Assembly: GCF_002153655.1 (NCBI RefSeq)
Contig: NZ_JOPJ01000017.1
Location: forward strand, 1-64,000
DNA length: 64,000 nucleotides
DNA from: Acetobacter okinawensis
GTDB lineage: Bacteria; Pseudomonadota; Alphaproteobacteria; Acetobacterales; Acetobacteraceae
Direction of reading: 5' to 3'
Shown: one piece after another, positions 16,157 to 24,915 of the stretch
Layout: every line of letters begins with the position of its first letter
Numbering within the stretch: position 1 is the stretch's first letter
The notes under the pieces: model-generated
Told to the model about the DNA's origin: nothing
The model's input: the letters and a program-made list of their open reading frames with translations, nothing else
Database searches by the model: none
Position numbers and translations under genes: made by a program

Positions 16157-16573
16157 TTACGAACTGGTGCCAAGCGCGGTGGAGAACAGGCCCATGTAGC
16201 GGGTGTAAACCGTGGTGGCAAAACGCTGCTGGTCGTTGGTATCGGCTATTTTGCCCAGCTCATCTTCCAGCCGGACTTCGTTGCCATCTATGGAGCTGGT
16301 GCCGCCCGTGGTTTTGCGCGCCCGTGCGGTATCACCCGGCCCGGCCATATGCCCCGGCTCGGTCTGGACCATGGCCATGGTCATCTGGTCCTGCAACACA
16401 CCTGAAAACGGTGAGACATCCTTGGAGACGTAACCCGGCGTGTTGGCGTTGGCCACGTTGCCAGCCAGAACGGACTGGCGGGCCTCCAGCCATTGCAGGC
16501 GGCGCTCGGCCAATGCAAACAGGTCCGTCCCGCTATGGGTCAGCGCGGTCTGGGATGACAGTGCCTCCAGCAT
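16157..16573 (-). CDS. flgB: flagellar basal-body rod protein FlgB
   Basis: Proximal rod subunit of 138 residues. Diagnostic N-terminal block RRLQWLEARQSVLAGNVANANTPGYVSKD, with the NxANxxTPGY rod/hook signature, and a C-terminal helix ending in TRYMGLFSTALG. First gene of the flgB-flgC pair; the upstream gap holds the start of the divergent prepilin-peptidase-like gene. Confidence 0.94.
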   Translation of the reverse strand: MLEALSSQTALTHSGTDLFALAERRLQWLEARQSVLAGNVANANTPGYVSKDVSPFSGVLQDQMTMAMVQTEPGHMAGPGDTARARKTTGGTSSIDGNEVRLEDELGKIADTNDQQRFATTVYTRYMGLFSTALGTSS

Positions 16574-16810
16574 AAAATGCCAGCTCCCTTTGTGTGCTAT
16601 GCAGTGCCGTGGCGGGTGCTACGTGGCCCCCATGCTCATGGCAGGTGGTCCATAATAACCTCCCTTGCCCCTGATAGCCACAGATTTATTCCCCCCAACA
16701 CAGCCACCCCGCCCGCCACAGCGCACAACACCCCCGATGACAGACGCCCCGCACGGCGCTATGGCAAGGCAGGAAGGGGCCGTACACCCCGTGGCCATAG
16801 CGAGCGGACC

Positions 16811-17611
16811 ATGCGCACCATCAGGCTGAATGAGACAACCCTGCAAACCGCAGCCACCCTTGCCATGCTGCTCTGGAGCCTGCTGGCCCGCACAACACCC
16901 GCAGCCCTTGCCGGGGTCTGTGTGGCTTTGTGGTTCCCCGCCTCCATCCGCGTTTATGCAGTAGCGCTGCAATGGTTGCCCGTGGCCTGCGGCATGCGCC
17001 CCCACACACAGGACCGCACAACGCAGCAAAATGAGCTGGTTGCCGGTTGCCTGCTGGTGGCAGCCTGCACCCTTGCCCTGCTGATAACCACCTCCCCCCT
17101 GCCTGCTCTGGCCGATGCGGTGGCCCTGAACCTTGCCAACCTGCTGGTCCAGTTTGAACGGCGCGAGGGCTGGCTCCCCAATGCCCTGCTCATGCCGCTG
17201 CTGTTATGCGGGCTGCTGGCCGGTGTGGTGCTGGACCATGCAGGCAGCGCCATTGCGGGAGCCTGTGTGGGCTGGGTGCTCGGTGGGCTGGGGCTGTTTG
17301 GCCTGTCCGTGCGCCTGCGCGGCAATTTTTTGTCCGGCGCGGATATGCTGCTGCTCTGCGCATGTGGGGCATGGGTGGGGCTGGGTGGGTTGTGGGCGTT
17401 TATGCTGTTTGCAGGCTGTGCGCTGCTGGGCGTGCGCGCGGTGCGGGGGCAGTTCCGCACCCCGTTTGTGCAGGCGGCCCCCCTTGCCAGTGCGCGCCCT
17501 GTCTGGCGCTACCCAACGACCCTGCCCGCAGCCCTTGGCCTGCTGCTGGTATTTTTGCTGGCCAGCAACCCCGCCCTGCCACACTGGGCGCGGCTGCTAC
17601 TGGGGGGCTGA
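16811..17611 (+). CDS. A24 prepilin-peptidase-like membrane protein with an altered first catalytic motif
   Basis: Very hydrophobic protein (266 residues from this ATG; the frame is open upstream to 16577, but that stretch is Arg/Pro-rich and not membrane-like). It has six or more membrane segments. Two blocks recall prepilin peptidases of family A24: FERREGWLPNALLMPLLLCGLLAG resembles the IDLRxRxxPN motif, but the catalytic Asp position reads Glu (residue 116). LSGADMLLLCACGAWVGLGG resembles GGGDxKLLAALGAWLG and keeps the Asp (178). No N-methylase Cys motif is seen. It may be a CpaA-type peptidase with D-to-E change or a non-catalytic relative. Converges with the gene at 17628. Confidence 0.55.
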   Translation: MRTIRLNETTLQTAATLAMLLWSLLARTTPAALAGVCVALWFPASIRVYAVALQWLPVACGMRPHTQDRTTQQNELVAGCLLVAACTLALLITTSPLPALADAVALNLANLLVQFERREGWLPNALLMPLLLCGLLAGVVLDHAGSAIAGACVGWVLGGLGLFGLSVRLRGNFLSGADMLLLCACGAWVGLGGLWAFMLFAGCALLGVRAVRGQFRTPFVQAAPLASARPVWRYPTTLPAALGLLLVFLLASNPALPHWARLLLGG

Positions 17612-17627
17612 CCCCCAGACCCGCACC

Positions 17628-20324
17628 TTATGGGCGGGCGGGTGTTGTGGCCGCCGGGGCCGGAGTGGCGCCGGGCTTGGCGGGGGCTACCTGTTTGGGC
17701 GCACCCACCTGCGTTAGCAGGCGGAACACGCGCCCGCTCTCCCCATCCATGGTGCGGTCGCCCACAAGCTGGGCCAGCCATGCCAGTGTCTGCGCATCCG
17801 ACGCCTGAGAGGCATCGGAGGCCAGACGCAGCGCGAGTGTCTGCTGGGTGGCGTTGAGTGGCCCGTGGGGGGGAATATCCGCCTCGGCCATTTTGCGCAC
17901 GCTGGCCACGGCGGCGGGCCATTCGCCCCGGCTTTCGTGGATGCGGGCGGTCATGTCCAGCGAGTCGGAAAAACTGTCCCCGTTCAGCAGGCCAAGGGCT
18001 GCCGTCTGGTCGCCCCGGGCCAGATTGATCCGGGCCTGAAGGCGGCGGCGGGAGGACTTCATGTCATCGGGCAGGTTGGGGTCGTCTGTGCGTTTGAGCA
18101 CATCGGTCGCGCCATCAAGGTCCTTGAGCGCAATGTAGGATTCGGCCAGCCCCTGCCCTGCCAGCGCCTTGAGCTCGGGCGAGTCCAGCATGGGCACGGC
18201 ATCGGAGAACGCCTGCTGCGCCTCATCCGCCAGACCAAGGCCCAGCAGCATTTTGCCGTAAGCCATCAGGATTTCGCCCTTTTTGGTCCCCGGCTGCAAG
18301 GCGGACAGATGGGCGCGCAGCATGGCCGCACCGTGCAGAATGGCATCGCGGTCCGTGTCCTTGACCACTTCGGACGCCACGGCGGCAAGGGTCTGGAACA
18401 GCATGGGGGACAGCACAGGCTCGGACACCTGCTCGGGCGTGTCCTTGACAAGGTCCAGCGTTGCCAGTGCCTCGGGCCATTTGTGCGCGCGCATGTAGGC
18501 ATCGGCCTGCAACAGCCGCACCGTGGCCTCCCGCCCGGCCAGACGGGCATCGGGCATAAGACCGCTGAACATCTCGGCTGCTGCAACCGGGGTCAGCTTG
18601 CCATCGGACATATCGAGCGAGATTTTCTGCTCCAGCGCCTTTTCCGCCACCACGGGGTCCGGGTCGACCGAAAGGGCGTTAAACGCATCATACGCCTGAG
18701 CGCGCTTGCCCGTGCGCAGGTCGCGGAAGGCGCCTGCTAGTGTGTACACCGCCCCCTTGGGCAGCTTGTCCAGCACGCTCAGGTCCTCCGCAGAGCCATA
18801 ACGGCCAACCTGCTCTGCGGCAAAGGGCAGCAGCACGCTGCGCACACTGTTGGGGTAGTTATCCAGACGGGCAAAATCACGCGCCAGCAGATGCGCCGCC
18901 TCGGCCTCATGCCCACCCTTGGAGGCAAGGTAGAGACCGCGCCAGAGCTGTGTGGCCCGCTGCTCGTTATCAGGCCACGGGCCTTCAAGCAGGAACGCGC
19001 CATCCATGTTCCCGCTCAGCAGTTCGGAGGCGGCGAGCAGAAAGCTGACCTCCGGCCGCACGGCTTCTTCGGGGTCGTCCTCCAGAGCCACGGTCAGGAT
19101 ACCGCGCGCCTCCAGAAAAGCGCCAACACCAAAGGCCGCACGGGCCTCCTCCAGCCGGGCGGCAAAGCGCTGGGCGGGGTCGGAATCAGCCGCGGCCAGC
19201 AAAGCCTTGTGCAGGCGCTGCTCAAGCTGGTCGTCGGGCAGGTTCTGCAAGCCCAGCCAGTCCAGATCAACCGTGTTGGCGTACACCGCCACCTTGCTGT
19301 CGGCCAGCGGGCTTACGGCAGAGGTCAGCAACGCCCCCTCCGGTGTGGCGCGCAGCCCCACATCGGGCGAGCTTGCGGCCACCACCACGCCCTCGGTTGT
19401 GGGCCACACATCGTACCCATCCCCATGACGGAAGGCGAGAATCCCCCCATCATCCGTGGTGGAGGTGCCCACAAACAGCTTTTTGCCCGAGGCGGGGTCC
19501 GCAATGGTCAGCACCCGGCCGGGCTTGCGCATGGGGTAGAGAATACCCCCATCCGCCACAATGGGGTTAATTACCCGCCGGTCGCCATACACGTTACCCG
19601 GTGGGGGCTTGTCCCCCAGTATCCAGCCCTCGGCCTGCTGGGAGAGGAAGAACTGGCGCGTATCGGGCAGTTTGACCTGCAACAGCGTGGCACCGGGCAG
19701 GGTTGTGACCGTCAGGGTAGAAAAAACGCCATCCCCGCGCAGAGCGCTGGTGTCCATTGGCTCTGCATTGTCCACCACAATCACAAAGCTGTCGCCACTG
19801 CGGAAGGCGGCCAGCCCCATGCGGGGGGAGACAGGAATAAGCACACGACTGGTCGAGGACGCAGGCACGCTTACCGGGCCGGAACTATCGCCCGCCAGAC
19901 GGCCACCTGCACCGGCAGGCTGGCCTGCCTTCTGCCCCGGCCTGCGGCCTTTGGCGGGTGTGGGGTTGGGTGTTGGCGGCGGGGGGGCCAGCGGCACGTC
20001 CAGCACTGTGGCCTTCCATGGGGCTGGCAGCCCCTTGAGCAGGTCGGCACCGGCGGCGGCAGGGTCCGTCGGGCTGGTGGGCGCACCGGGTGCAGGCTGT
20101 GCAGCCGCCCCCGGAGTAGCCCCCATGGCAGCCCCGGCCGCAGCAGCCGTAGCCACACCCGCAGCGGCTCCAGCCGCCACACCGGCGGCACCTGCGGCCA
20201 CTGGAGCTTTGGGGGGCAGGCTCAGGGTCGGGCGGTGCGCATGGTTACGCCGCGCCGCATCGGCCACGGTTGTCATGGCGGAGCAGGAGAGAAGCAGGGC
20301 AAGGGGGAGAAGGCAGCGTCTCAT
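17628..20324 (-). CDS. large secreted protein with Ala/Gly-rich N-terminus and TPR-like repeats
   Basis: Secreted protein of about 898 residues, function unknown. A signal peptide (MRRCLLPLALLLSCSAMTTVADA) fits the start at 20324; an ATG at 20348 adds eight residues. Residues ~35-110 are a low-complexity Ala/Gly/Pro stretch, then a beta-rich domain (LIPVSPRMGLAAFRSGDSFVIVVDN...) with repeated short strands around 150-320. The remainder (~350-850) is helical with TPR/Sel1-like features (ARLEEARAAFGVGAFLEARGIL, LALRLASDASQASDAQTLAWLAQL). The C-terminus is Pro/Ala-rich. Such proteins occur near flagellar genes in alphaproteobacteria; a periplasmic scaffold for motor or envelope parts is a guess. 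Confidence 0.6.
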   Translation of the reverse strand: MRRCLLPLALLLSCSAMTTVADAARRNHAHRPTLSLPPKAPVAAGAAGVAAGAAAGVATAAAAGAAMGATPGAAAQPAPGAPTSPTDPAAAGADLLKGLPAPWKATVLDVPLAPPPPTPNPTPAKGRRPGQKAGQPAGAGGRLAGDSSGPVSVPASSTSRVLIPVSPRMGLAAFRSGDSFVIVVDNAEPMDTSALRGDGVFSTLTVTTLPGATLLQVKLPDTRQFFLSQQAEGWILGDKPPPGNVYGDRRVINPIVADGGILYPMRKPGRVLTIADPASGKKLFVGTSTTDDGGILAFRHGDGYDVWPTTEGVVVAASSPDVGLRATPEGALLTSAVSPLADSKVAVYANTVDLDWLGLQNLPDDQLEQRLHKALLAAADSDPAQRFAARLEEARAAFGVGAFLEARGILTVALEDDPEEAVRPEVSFLLAASELLSGNMDGAFLLEGPWPDNEQRATQLWRGLYLASKGGHEAEAAHLLARDFARLDNYPNSVRSVLLPFAAEQVGRYGSAEDLSVLDKLPKGAVYTLAGAFRDLRTGKRAQAYDAFNALSVDPDPVVAEKALEQKISLDMSDGKLTPVAAAEMFSGLMPDARLAGREATVRLLQADAYMRAHKWPEALATLDLVKDTPEQVSEPVLSPMLFQTLAAVASEVVKDTDRDAILHGAAMLRAHLSALQPGTKKGEILMAYGKMLLGLGLADEAQQAFSDAVPMLDSPELKALAGQGLAESYIALKDLDGATDVLKRTDDPNLPDDMKSSRRRLQARINLARGDQTAALGLLNGDSFSDSLDMTARIHESRGEWPAAVASVRKMAEADIPPHGPLNATQQTLALRLASDASQASDAQTLAWLAQLVGDRTMDGESGRVFRLLTQVGAPKQVAPAKPGATPAPAATTPARP

Positions 20325-20350
20325 ACAAACGGATCTGCTGAAATACACGT

Positions 20351-20358
20351 CTGGTTAA
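20351..20358 (-). promoter_or_regulatory. TTAACCAG, one mismatch from a CtrA-type half site
   Basis: On the minus strand TTAACCAG lies just upstream of the secreted repeat protein (one base from TTAACCAT). Weak, short-motif evidence. Confidence 0.2.
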
Positions 20359-20606
20359 TCCTGAACGAACAATAGCCCTGCCGTCAGGCGGGGCTCTGCT
20401 GCACATAAGGGAGCGGGGTCAAAAGACCTGTGACCAACCGACCCGCCCACCGGGGCAGGACATAAAAGCCTGTCAACCATGCAAAAGCAGACCGGGAGCG
20501 ACCCGCTGCCAGACATGGATACCCTGAAGCGCCATGCGATAAAAAAACACCTTCGACCAACCCGATACCCGCGCTGGACCGGGGTAACCCGGCCCGGTCC
20601 GGGTGG

Positions 20607-20855
20607 TCAGGCCAGAAGATTGATAAAACTTGCCGAACCGGAGTGCTTGTTATGCGTAGTACCCGACGGCACAACCTGCCCGGATGCATCAAACTGCATG
20701 GAGGAGGAGGACCCGTCCTGGCTGGTGGAAGCAAGCTTGACCGCGCTGGAAGCCACATTTTCGGGCTGGACCGAGCGGTGCGCGGCCTGAGTCATGTGGA
20801 CCGTGGCATTGCGCATGCTGGAGGCAAGCTGGGCTGCAACCGTGGTATCTGCCAT
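20607..20855 (-). CDS. small Ser/Ala-rich hypothetical protein in flagellar locus
   Basis: Protein of 82 residues of unknown function. The ATG at 20855 is chosen because GAGGG lies about ten bases upstream; in-frame codons further upstream (to 20912) have no such signal. The sequence starts ADTTVAAQLASSMRNAT, an amphipathic helix like those at the ends of axial flagellar proteins, has VASSAVKLAST and a Ser-rich segment, and ends SGSASFINLLA. It might be a small axial or motility-associated protein; no family was recognised. The nearest downstream gene in its direction is the secreted repeat protein. Confidence 0.55.
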   Translation of the reverse strand: MADTTVAAQLASSMRNATVHMTQAAHRSVQPENVASSAVKLASTSQDGSSSSMQFDASGQVVPSGTTHNKHSGSASFINLLA

Positions 20856-21146
20856 TTGATGGACCCTCTGGTTAAAAGGCATATATAAAAAACTAAAGCC
20901 GGTATGCCGCACGGCGGGGCCGTATGCAAACCAGCAGAAAAAATCTTGCGCTCAGATTATGGGATGGTCATGCCTTAGCCAAGGTGTTTTTTGGAGTCTG
21001 GTCTTGCGCAGGCCCGAACACACCCCAAATACCCGGCCAGCACCACACGCCATCTCCCCGAATATGGCCGGTGCGCCGCAGTTCTGCGCGGGCATGCCCG
21101 TGCCAACACCACGGAACCGCCAGACGGAAAAAAGACGGAATAAAAT

Positions 21147-21950
21147 ATGCGCCTGTTGTGTATTGGAGACAGTTCAACCCCCGGCGGTCTCCGGCCCTGC
21201 CATGGTCTGGCCGAAGCGGCGGTGGAGGGGGCGCTCTCCATCACCATGTCCGGCCCCGAAGGGGTGGTGGAAACCCTGCGCCGCTCACAGTACGACATTG
21301 TTGTCATCCAGCTTGCCCAGCCTGACACACGCCTGCTCCGCCACATCCGCAACAGCCGCATTCCTACCCCGGTCATTATGATCGTGCGGGCCAGCACCCC
21401 TGCGGAGGTAGCCGACGCCCTGTCCATTGGTGCGGATGACTGCGTGAGTTCCACCATTGAGCCGGTGGAACTGCTGGCCCGCCTGCGCGCCATTGTGCGC
21501 CGCACCGGCGGGCATGACAGCCTGAGCCTGCACGTAGGCCGTATGGTGGTGAACGTGGACCGCAGGCAGGTCCGCATAGACAAAACCCCCCTGCCCCTGA
21601 CCCCGCGTGAATATGACGTGGTGGAACTGCTGACCCTGCGCAAAAATCAGGTGCTCAGCAAGGAGGCCCTGCTGGACAACCTCTACGCCGGGCAGGAGGA
21701 ACCACACGGCAAGATCATTGACGTAATGATCTGCAAAATCCGCAAAAAAATGCGCGAATTTGGCATTACCGACCCCTTTATCACCCAGTGGGGCATTGGC
21801 TACAGGCTGAACGAGCAGGCGTTCATCCCCCTTGGTGCGCGCATGAACGCGCACAACGCCAGCGCCACCCCCGCCTCGCGCGAGACAAGTCTGCCCGTTA
21901 CACGGGGAATCAACGTTATTTCCCCCATCAGCAAGATGGACGTGCTCTAA
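21147..21950 (+). CDS. CtrA-like OmpR-family regulator with a non-phosphorylatable receiver
   Basis: DNA-binding regulator of 267 residues, colinear with CtrA. The C-terminal winged helix is well conserved (LPLTPREYDVVELLTLRKNQVLSKEALLDNLY, KIIDVMICKIRKKM, GIGYRL). The N-terminal receiver has lost its chemistry. The phospho-acceptor Asp position in YDIVVIQLAQPD reads Gln (residue 55), the acidic pair near the N-terminus is reduced to GDSS, and the conserved Lys (TKPF in CtrA) reads SSTI. It should therefore act without phosphorylation, or be controlled by abundance or partners. A Ser/Thr/Asn-rich tail of ~35 residues follows. It stands alone inside the flagellar cluster and is the obvious candidate regulator of it. 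Confidence 0.85.
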   Translation: MRLLCIGDSSTPGGLRPCHGLAEAAVEGALSITMSGPEGVVETLRRSQYDIVVIQLAQPDTRLLRHIRNSRIPTPVIMIVRASTPAEVADALSIGADDCVSSTIEPVELLARLRAIVRRTGGHDSLSLHVGRMVVNVDRRQVRIDKTPLPLTPREYDVVELLTLRKNQVLSKEALLDNLYAGQEEPHGKIIDVMICKIRKKMREFGITDPFITQWGIGYRLNEQAFIPLGARMNAHNASATPASRETSLPVTRGINVISPISKMDVL

Positions 21951-22086
21951 CGCGCAAAGATTGGTGGGGGCGCATAAAAGCCACTGGCCTTGCAGGGGCC
22001 AAATGGACTAGAGTGCCCCCATAATCCAGACCACTACCGTGGCGGATGGGCGGCACCCGCTCCCCTCCGCGCCAGACAGGGCCACA

Positions 22087-22425
22087 ATGATTAGCGACAT
22101 CACCACACGCAGCCTCGATGCGCTCAACGCCTACGGGCAGACCCAGAAGAACGCGCAGTCCACCACGGACGAACAGGGCACAGGCTCCACGGGCGGGGCC
22201 GATATTGTTTCAAGCTTTACGTCAGCACTGGATAACGCGCTCAAGGGCGCCATACAGACTGGCAAAACAGCAGAAGCCCAGACCGCCGCCGGCCTGTCGG
22301 GCAAAGGCAACATGAGCGACATCGCCACATCCGTGGAAGAGGCCAAGCTGACCCTGCAAACCGTCACCACCGTGCGTGACCGCGTTGTGCAGGCCTATCA
22401 GGATGTCATGAAAATGACGATTTAA
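22087..22425 (+). CDS. fliE: flagellar hook-basal body complex protein FliE
   Basis: MS-ring/rod junction protein of 112 residues. The C-terminal block VEEAKLTLQTVTTVRDRVVQAYQDVMKMTI is diagnostic for FliE, and FTSALDNALKG is the usual central segment. The ATG at 22087 gives a normal length; an upstream in-frame GTG at 22039 would add 16 residues unlike any FliE. First gene of fliE-fliQ-fliR-flhB; nine bases separate it from fliQ. Confidence 0.93.
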   Translation: MISDITTRSLDALNAYGQTQKNAQSTTDEQGTGSTGGADIVSSFTSALDNALKGAIQTGKTAEAQTAAGLSGKGNMSDIATSVEEAKLTLQTVTTVRDRVVQAYQDVMKMTI

Positions 22426-22434
22426 GACCCGGTC

Positions 22435-22710
22435 ATGCACAATACAGTCGATATCCACGACATTCTGCGCCAGACATTGTTTGTGGCGGTCAAGCTGGGA
22501 GCCCCCTCCCTGCTGGCCTCGCTGGCGGCGGGTGTTCTGGTCTCGCTGTTTCAGGCCATGACACAGGTGAGCGAGGCCACGCTGTCCTTCGTGCCCAAGT
22601 TTATAGCCGCCATGGCGGCACTGCTGCTGACCGGCTCCTACATGGCCTCTACCCTGAACACCTACTCCCGCACCATTTTTGACCAGATCATCATGGTTGG
22701 CGGCTCATGA
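22435..22710 (+). CDS. fliQ: flagellar export gate protein FliQ
   Basis: Small two-helix membrane protein of the type III export gate, 91 residues. Conserved features: VDIHDILRQTLFVAVKLGAPSLLASLAAGVLVSLFQAMTQVSEATLSFVPKF and a second helix ending in SRTIFDQI, a normal FliQ. It lies between fliE and fliR with short gaps, as expected for an operon. Confidence 0.95.
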   Translation: MHNTVDIHDILRQTLFVAVKLGAPSLLASLAAGVLVSLFQAMTQVSEATLSFVPKFIAAMAALLLTGSYMASTLNTYSRTIFDQIIMVGGS

Positions 22711-22747
22711 CCTACCCGCGCACCAAACTGCGGGCCAGCCAGCGGGC

Positions 22748-23560
22748 ATGACCGACTACCTGCTGTTCCCCGGCGGGTCCATACAGGTGCTGGCCGCCAT
22801 GTTCCTGCTGGTGCTGTGCCGGGTCAGTGCGCTGGTGCTGGCCGCCCCCGGACTGGGGGAGAGCACATCCCCCATGGTGGTGCGCGCAGGCATTGCCATC
22901 TGCATTACCTTTGCCATCCTGCCCATTGAGCACAACGCGCTCAAGGACGTATCCGGTCAGGCGCTGCACATGCCCGCACGCGCCATTGCCATTATTGCGG
23001 GCGAAATCCTTTACGGCATTTTTATTGGCTGGCTGGCGCGGGTCATCTCGCTCGCGCTGGGCATTTCCATGCAGTTTGTGGCTATTTTTACCGGGCTGGC
23101 CAGCGTGCTCCAGCCCGACCCCGACCTGGGGGCAAGCAGTACGGCCATCAGCCATATGGCGGCGTTTCTGGTCCCGGTCATTTTCATGTCCTCGGGGCTG
23201 TATGTGCTGCCACTGGCCGCCGTAACCGGCTCCTACACGGTGTTCCCCCCCGGCCATATGCCCATGGTAGGGGACATGGCACGCAGTGTTACGCAGGTTA
23301 CGGCACAGAGCTTTATGCTGGCCTTCCAGCTTTCTGCCCCATTTGTGCTGATCGGCACCTTGTGGCCCGCCATGCTGGGGGTGCTCAACCGGCTGCTGCC
23401 CTCCATTCAGGTCTATTCCATGGCCATGCCTGCGCAGTTGCTGGGCGGGGTGCTGCTGCTGGCCATACTCATTCAGGTCATGAGCGGTGTGTGGCAGGAG
23501 CGTACGGGGGACTTCCTGCTCAGCCTGCCCGGCATTGGCGCGGCCACACCGCACCCGTAG
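22748..23560 (+). CDS. fliR: flagellar export gate protein FliR
   Basis: Multi-spanning membrane protein of 270 residues that forms the export gate with FliP and FliQ. Six or so hydrophobic helices; family motifs include RVSALVLAAPGLGESTSPMVVRAGIAI and GLASVLQPDPD, and the C-terminal LGGVLLLAILIQVM. The ATG at 22748 is preferred: the N-terminus MTDYLLFPGGSIQVLAAMF aligns with FliR, and the upstream in-frame codons lie in fliQ. Followed after 11 bases by flhB. Confidence 0.94.
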   Translation: MTDYLLFPGGSIQVLAAMFLLVLCRVSALVLAAPGLGESTSPMVVRAGIAICITFAILPIEHNALKDVSGQALHMPARAIAIIAGEILYGIFIGWLARVISLALGISMQFVAIFTGLASVLQPDPDLGASSTAISHMAAFLVPVIFMSSGLYVLPLAAVTGSYTVFPPGHMPMVGDMARSVTQVTAQSFMLAFQLSAPFVLIGTLWPAMLGVLNRLLPSIQVYSMAMPAQLLGGVLLLAILIQVMSGVWQERTGDFLLSLPGIGAATPHP

Positions 23561-23571
23561 GAGTCTGAGCC

Positions 23572-24690
23572 ATGGCAGACGACAGCTCGGGCGAAAAGAG
23601 CCAAGCCCCAACCGGCAAACGGCTGGAAACCGCGCGTGAGGAAGGGAACATTGCCCAATCGCGCGAGGTGCAGCTACTGGTCATACTCAGCGGGTTTCTG
23701 ATCGTTTTTACCACGACCACCAGCGTATCCGCCTTCCGCTTTGTCAAACACATGTATGGGCTTATGGCCCATTTTGACAGCATCCCCTTTGACCGGGCCT
23801 CCCTCTACCGCGCCAGCATACAGGCCATGCTGGAAGGGGTGTGGCTGGCCGCCCCGCTGGTGTGCACGGGCATACTGGTCACGCTGTGCTTTGGCATGCT
23901 GCAAAGCGGGTTCCTGTTCCGCCCCAACGCCATTATGCCCGACATCATGCGCCTGTCCCCCGCCAAGGGGATCAAGCGCCTGTTCAGCAAAAACAACCTG
24001 ATTGAAACCGCCAAAAGCCTGATCAAGCTGATTGTATTTGGCTTTGTCCTGTACGGCGTGGCCAAGGAGACCCTGCGCGTGGCCCCCGTGTCCGAGCGGT
24101 GGAGCGTGCGCCACCTTACGGGGGAGCTTATCTCGTGGTTTGTCTATGCAACGCTGGTGGTGCTGGTGGTGCAGGCCGTCATTGCCGTGCTCGATGACGT
24201 GTGGACACGCTGGAACCGCCTGCAACAGCTACGCATGAGTTTTCAGGACATCAAGGACGAAACCAAGGAAATGGACGGGGACCCCAAGGTCAAGGCCCGC
24301 CAACGCCAGCTTCGTATGCGCCGCCGCCGCCGCATGGTGCAGGCGGTCAAGGAGTCCACGGTGGTTGTCACCAACCCGACCCACTACGCCGTGGCCCTGC
24401 AGTACGAGAACGGGGTAAACAGCGCCCCCAAAATTGTTGCCAAAGGCACGGACGAGCTGGCCGCGCGTATGCGTGAGGCGGCGGAGGAGGCACGTGTGCC
24501 CATTGTGCCCAACCCGCCACTGGCGCGCGCCCTGTATACCCTGCCGATCGATTCCGAAATTCCGGCCGAATACTTCCAGCCCGTCGCGGCCATTATTGCC
24601 TATGTAATGAAACTCAAGACCCCCGGCGCGCGGGCCGTACCCCCCCCCGTGCAGCAGCCCGCACAACAGGCGCCACGGCTGCGGCGCTAA
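23572..24690 (+). CDS. flhB: flagellar export switch protein FlhB
   Basis: Export apparatus protein that switches substrate class from rod/hook to filament. 372 residues: polar N-terminus (SSGEKSQAPTGKRLETAREEGNIAQSREV), four membrane helices, then a cytoplasmic domain with the autocleavage motif NPTH at residues 268-271 in the usual TNPTHYAVAL context. The C-terminus after ~345 is Pro/Ala/Gln-rich. Last gene of the fliE-fliQ-fliR-flhB unit. Confidence 0.96.
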   Translation: MADDSSGEKSQAPTGKRLETAREEGNIAQSREVQLLVILSGFLIVFTTTTSVSAFRFVKHMYGLMAHFDSIPFDRASLYRASIQAMLEGVWLAAPLVCTGILVTLCFGMLQSGFLFRPNAIMPDIMRLSPAKGIKRLFSKNNLIETAKSLIKLIVFGFVLYGVAKETLRVAPVSERWSVRHLTGELISWFVYATLVVLVVQAVIAVLDDVWTRWNRLQQLRMSFQDIKDETKEMDGDPKVKARQRQLRMRRRRRMVQAVKESTVVVTNPTHYAVALQYENGVNSAPKIVAKGTDELAARMREAAEEARVPIVPNPPLARALYTLPIDSEIPAEYFQPVAAIIAYVMKLKTPGARAVPPPVQQPAQQAPRLRR

Positions 24691-24915
24691 GGGCTGGAAA
24701 ACGGCGGTTTACAGTTCTGTCATGCAGGAAAAACTTGCGTTCCACGCCCTACATGCTACTCAGTTGGGTAACTTAAGGCGCAGGTCATATGGTCAGGCTT
24801 GTCAAAGCCCCCGGAGCCCTGCTCGCCAGCAACCCAGTGGCTGATGCGCGTGCCCACACCCCGGCACAGACAGCCAGCGTAAGAGAACTGCGCATCCACA
24901 AGGCAGGGACGGCAT

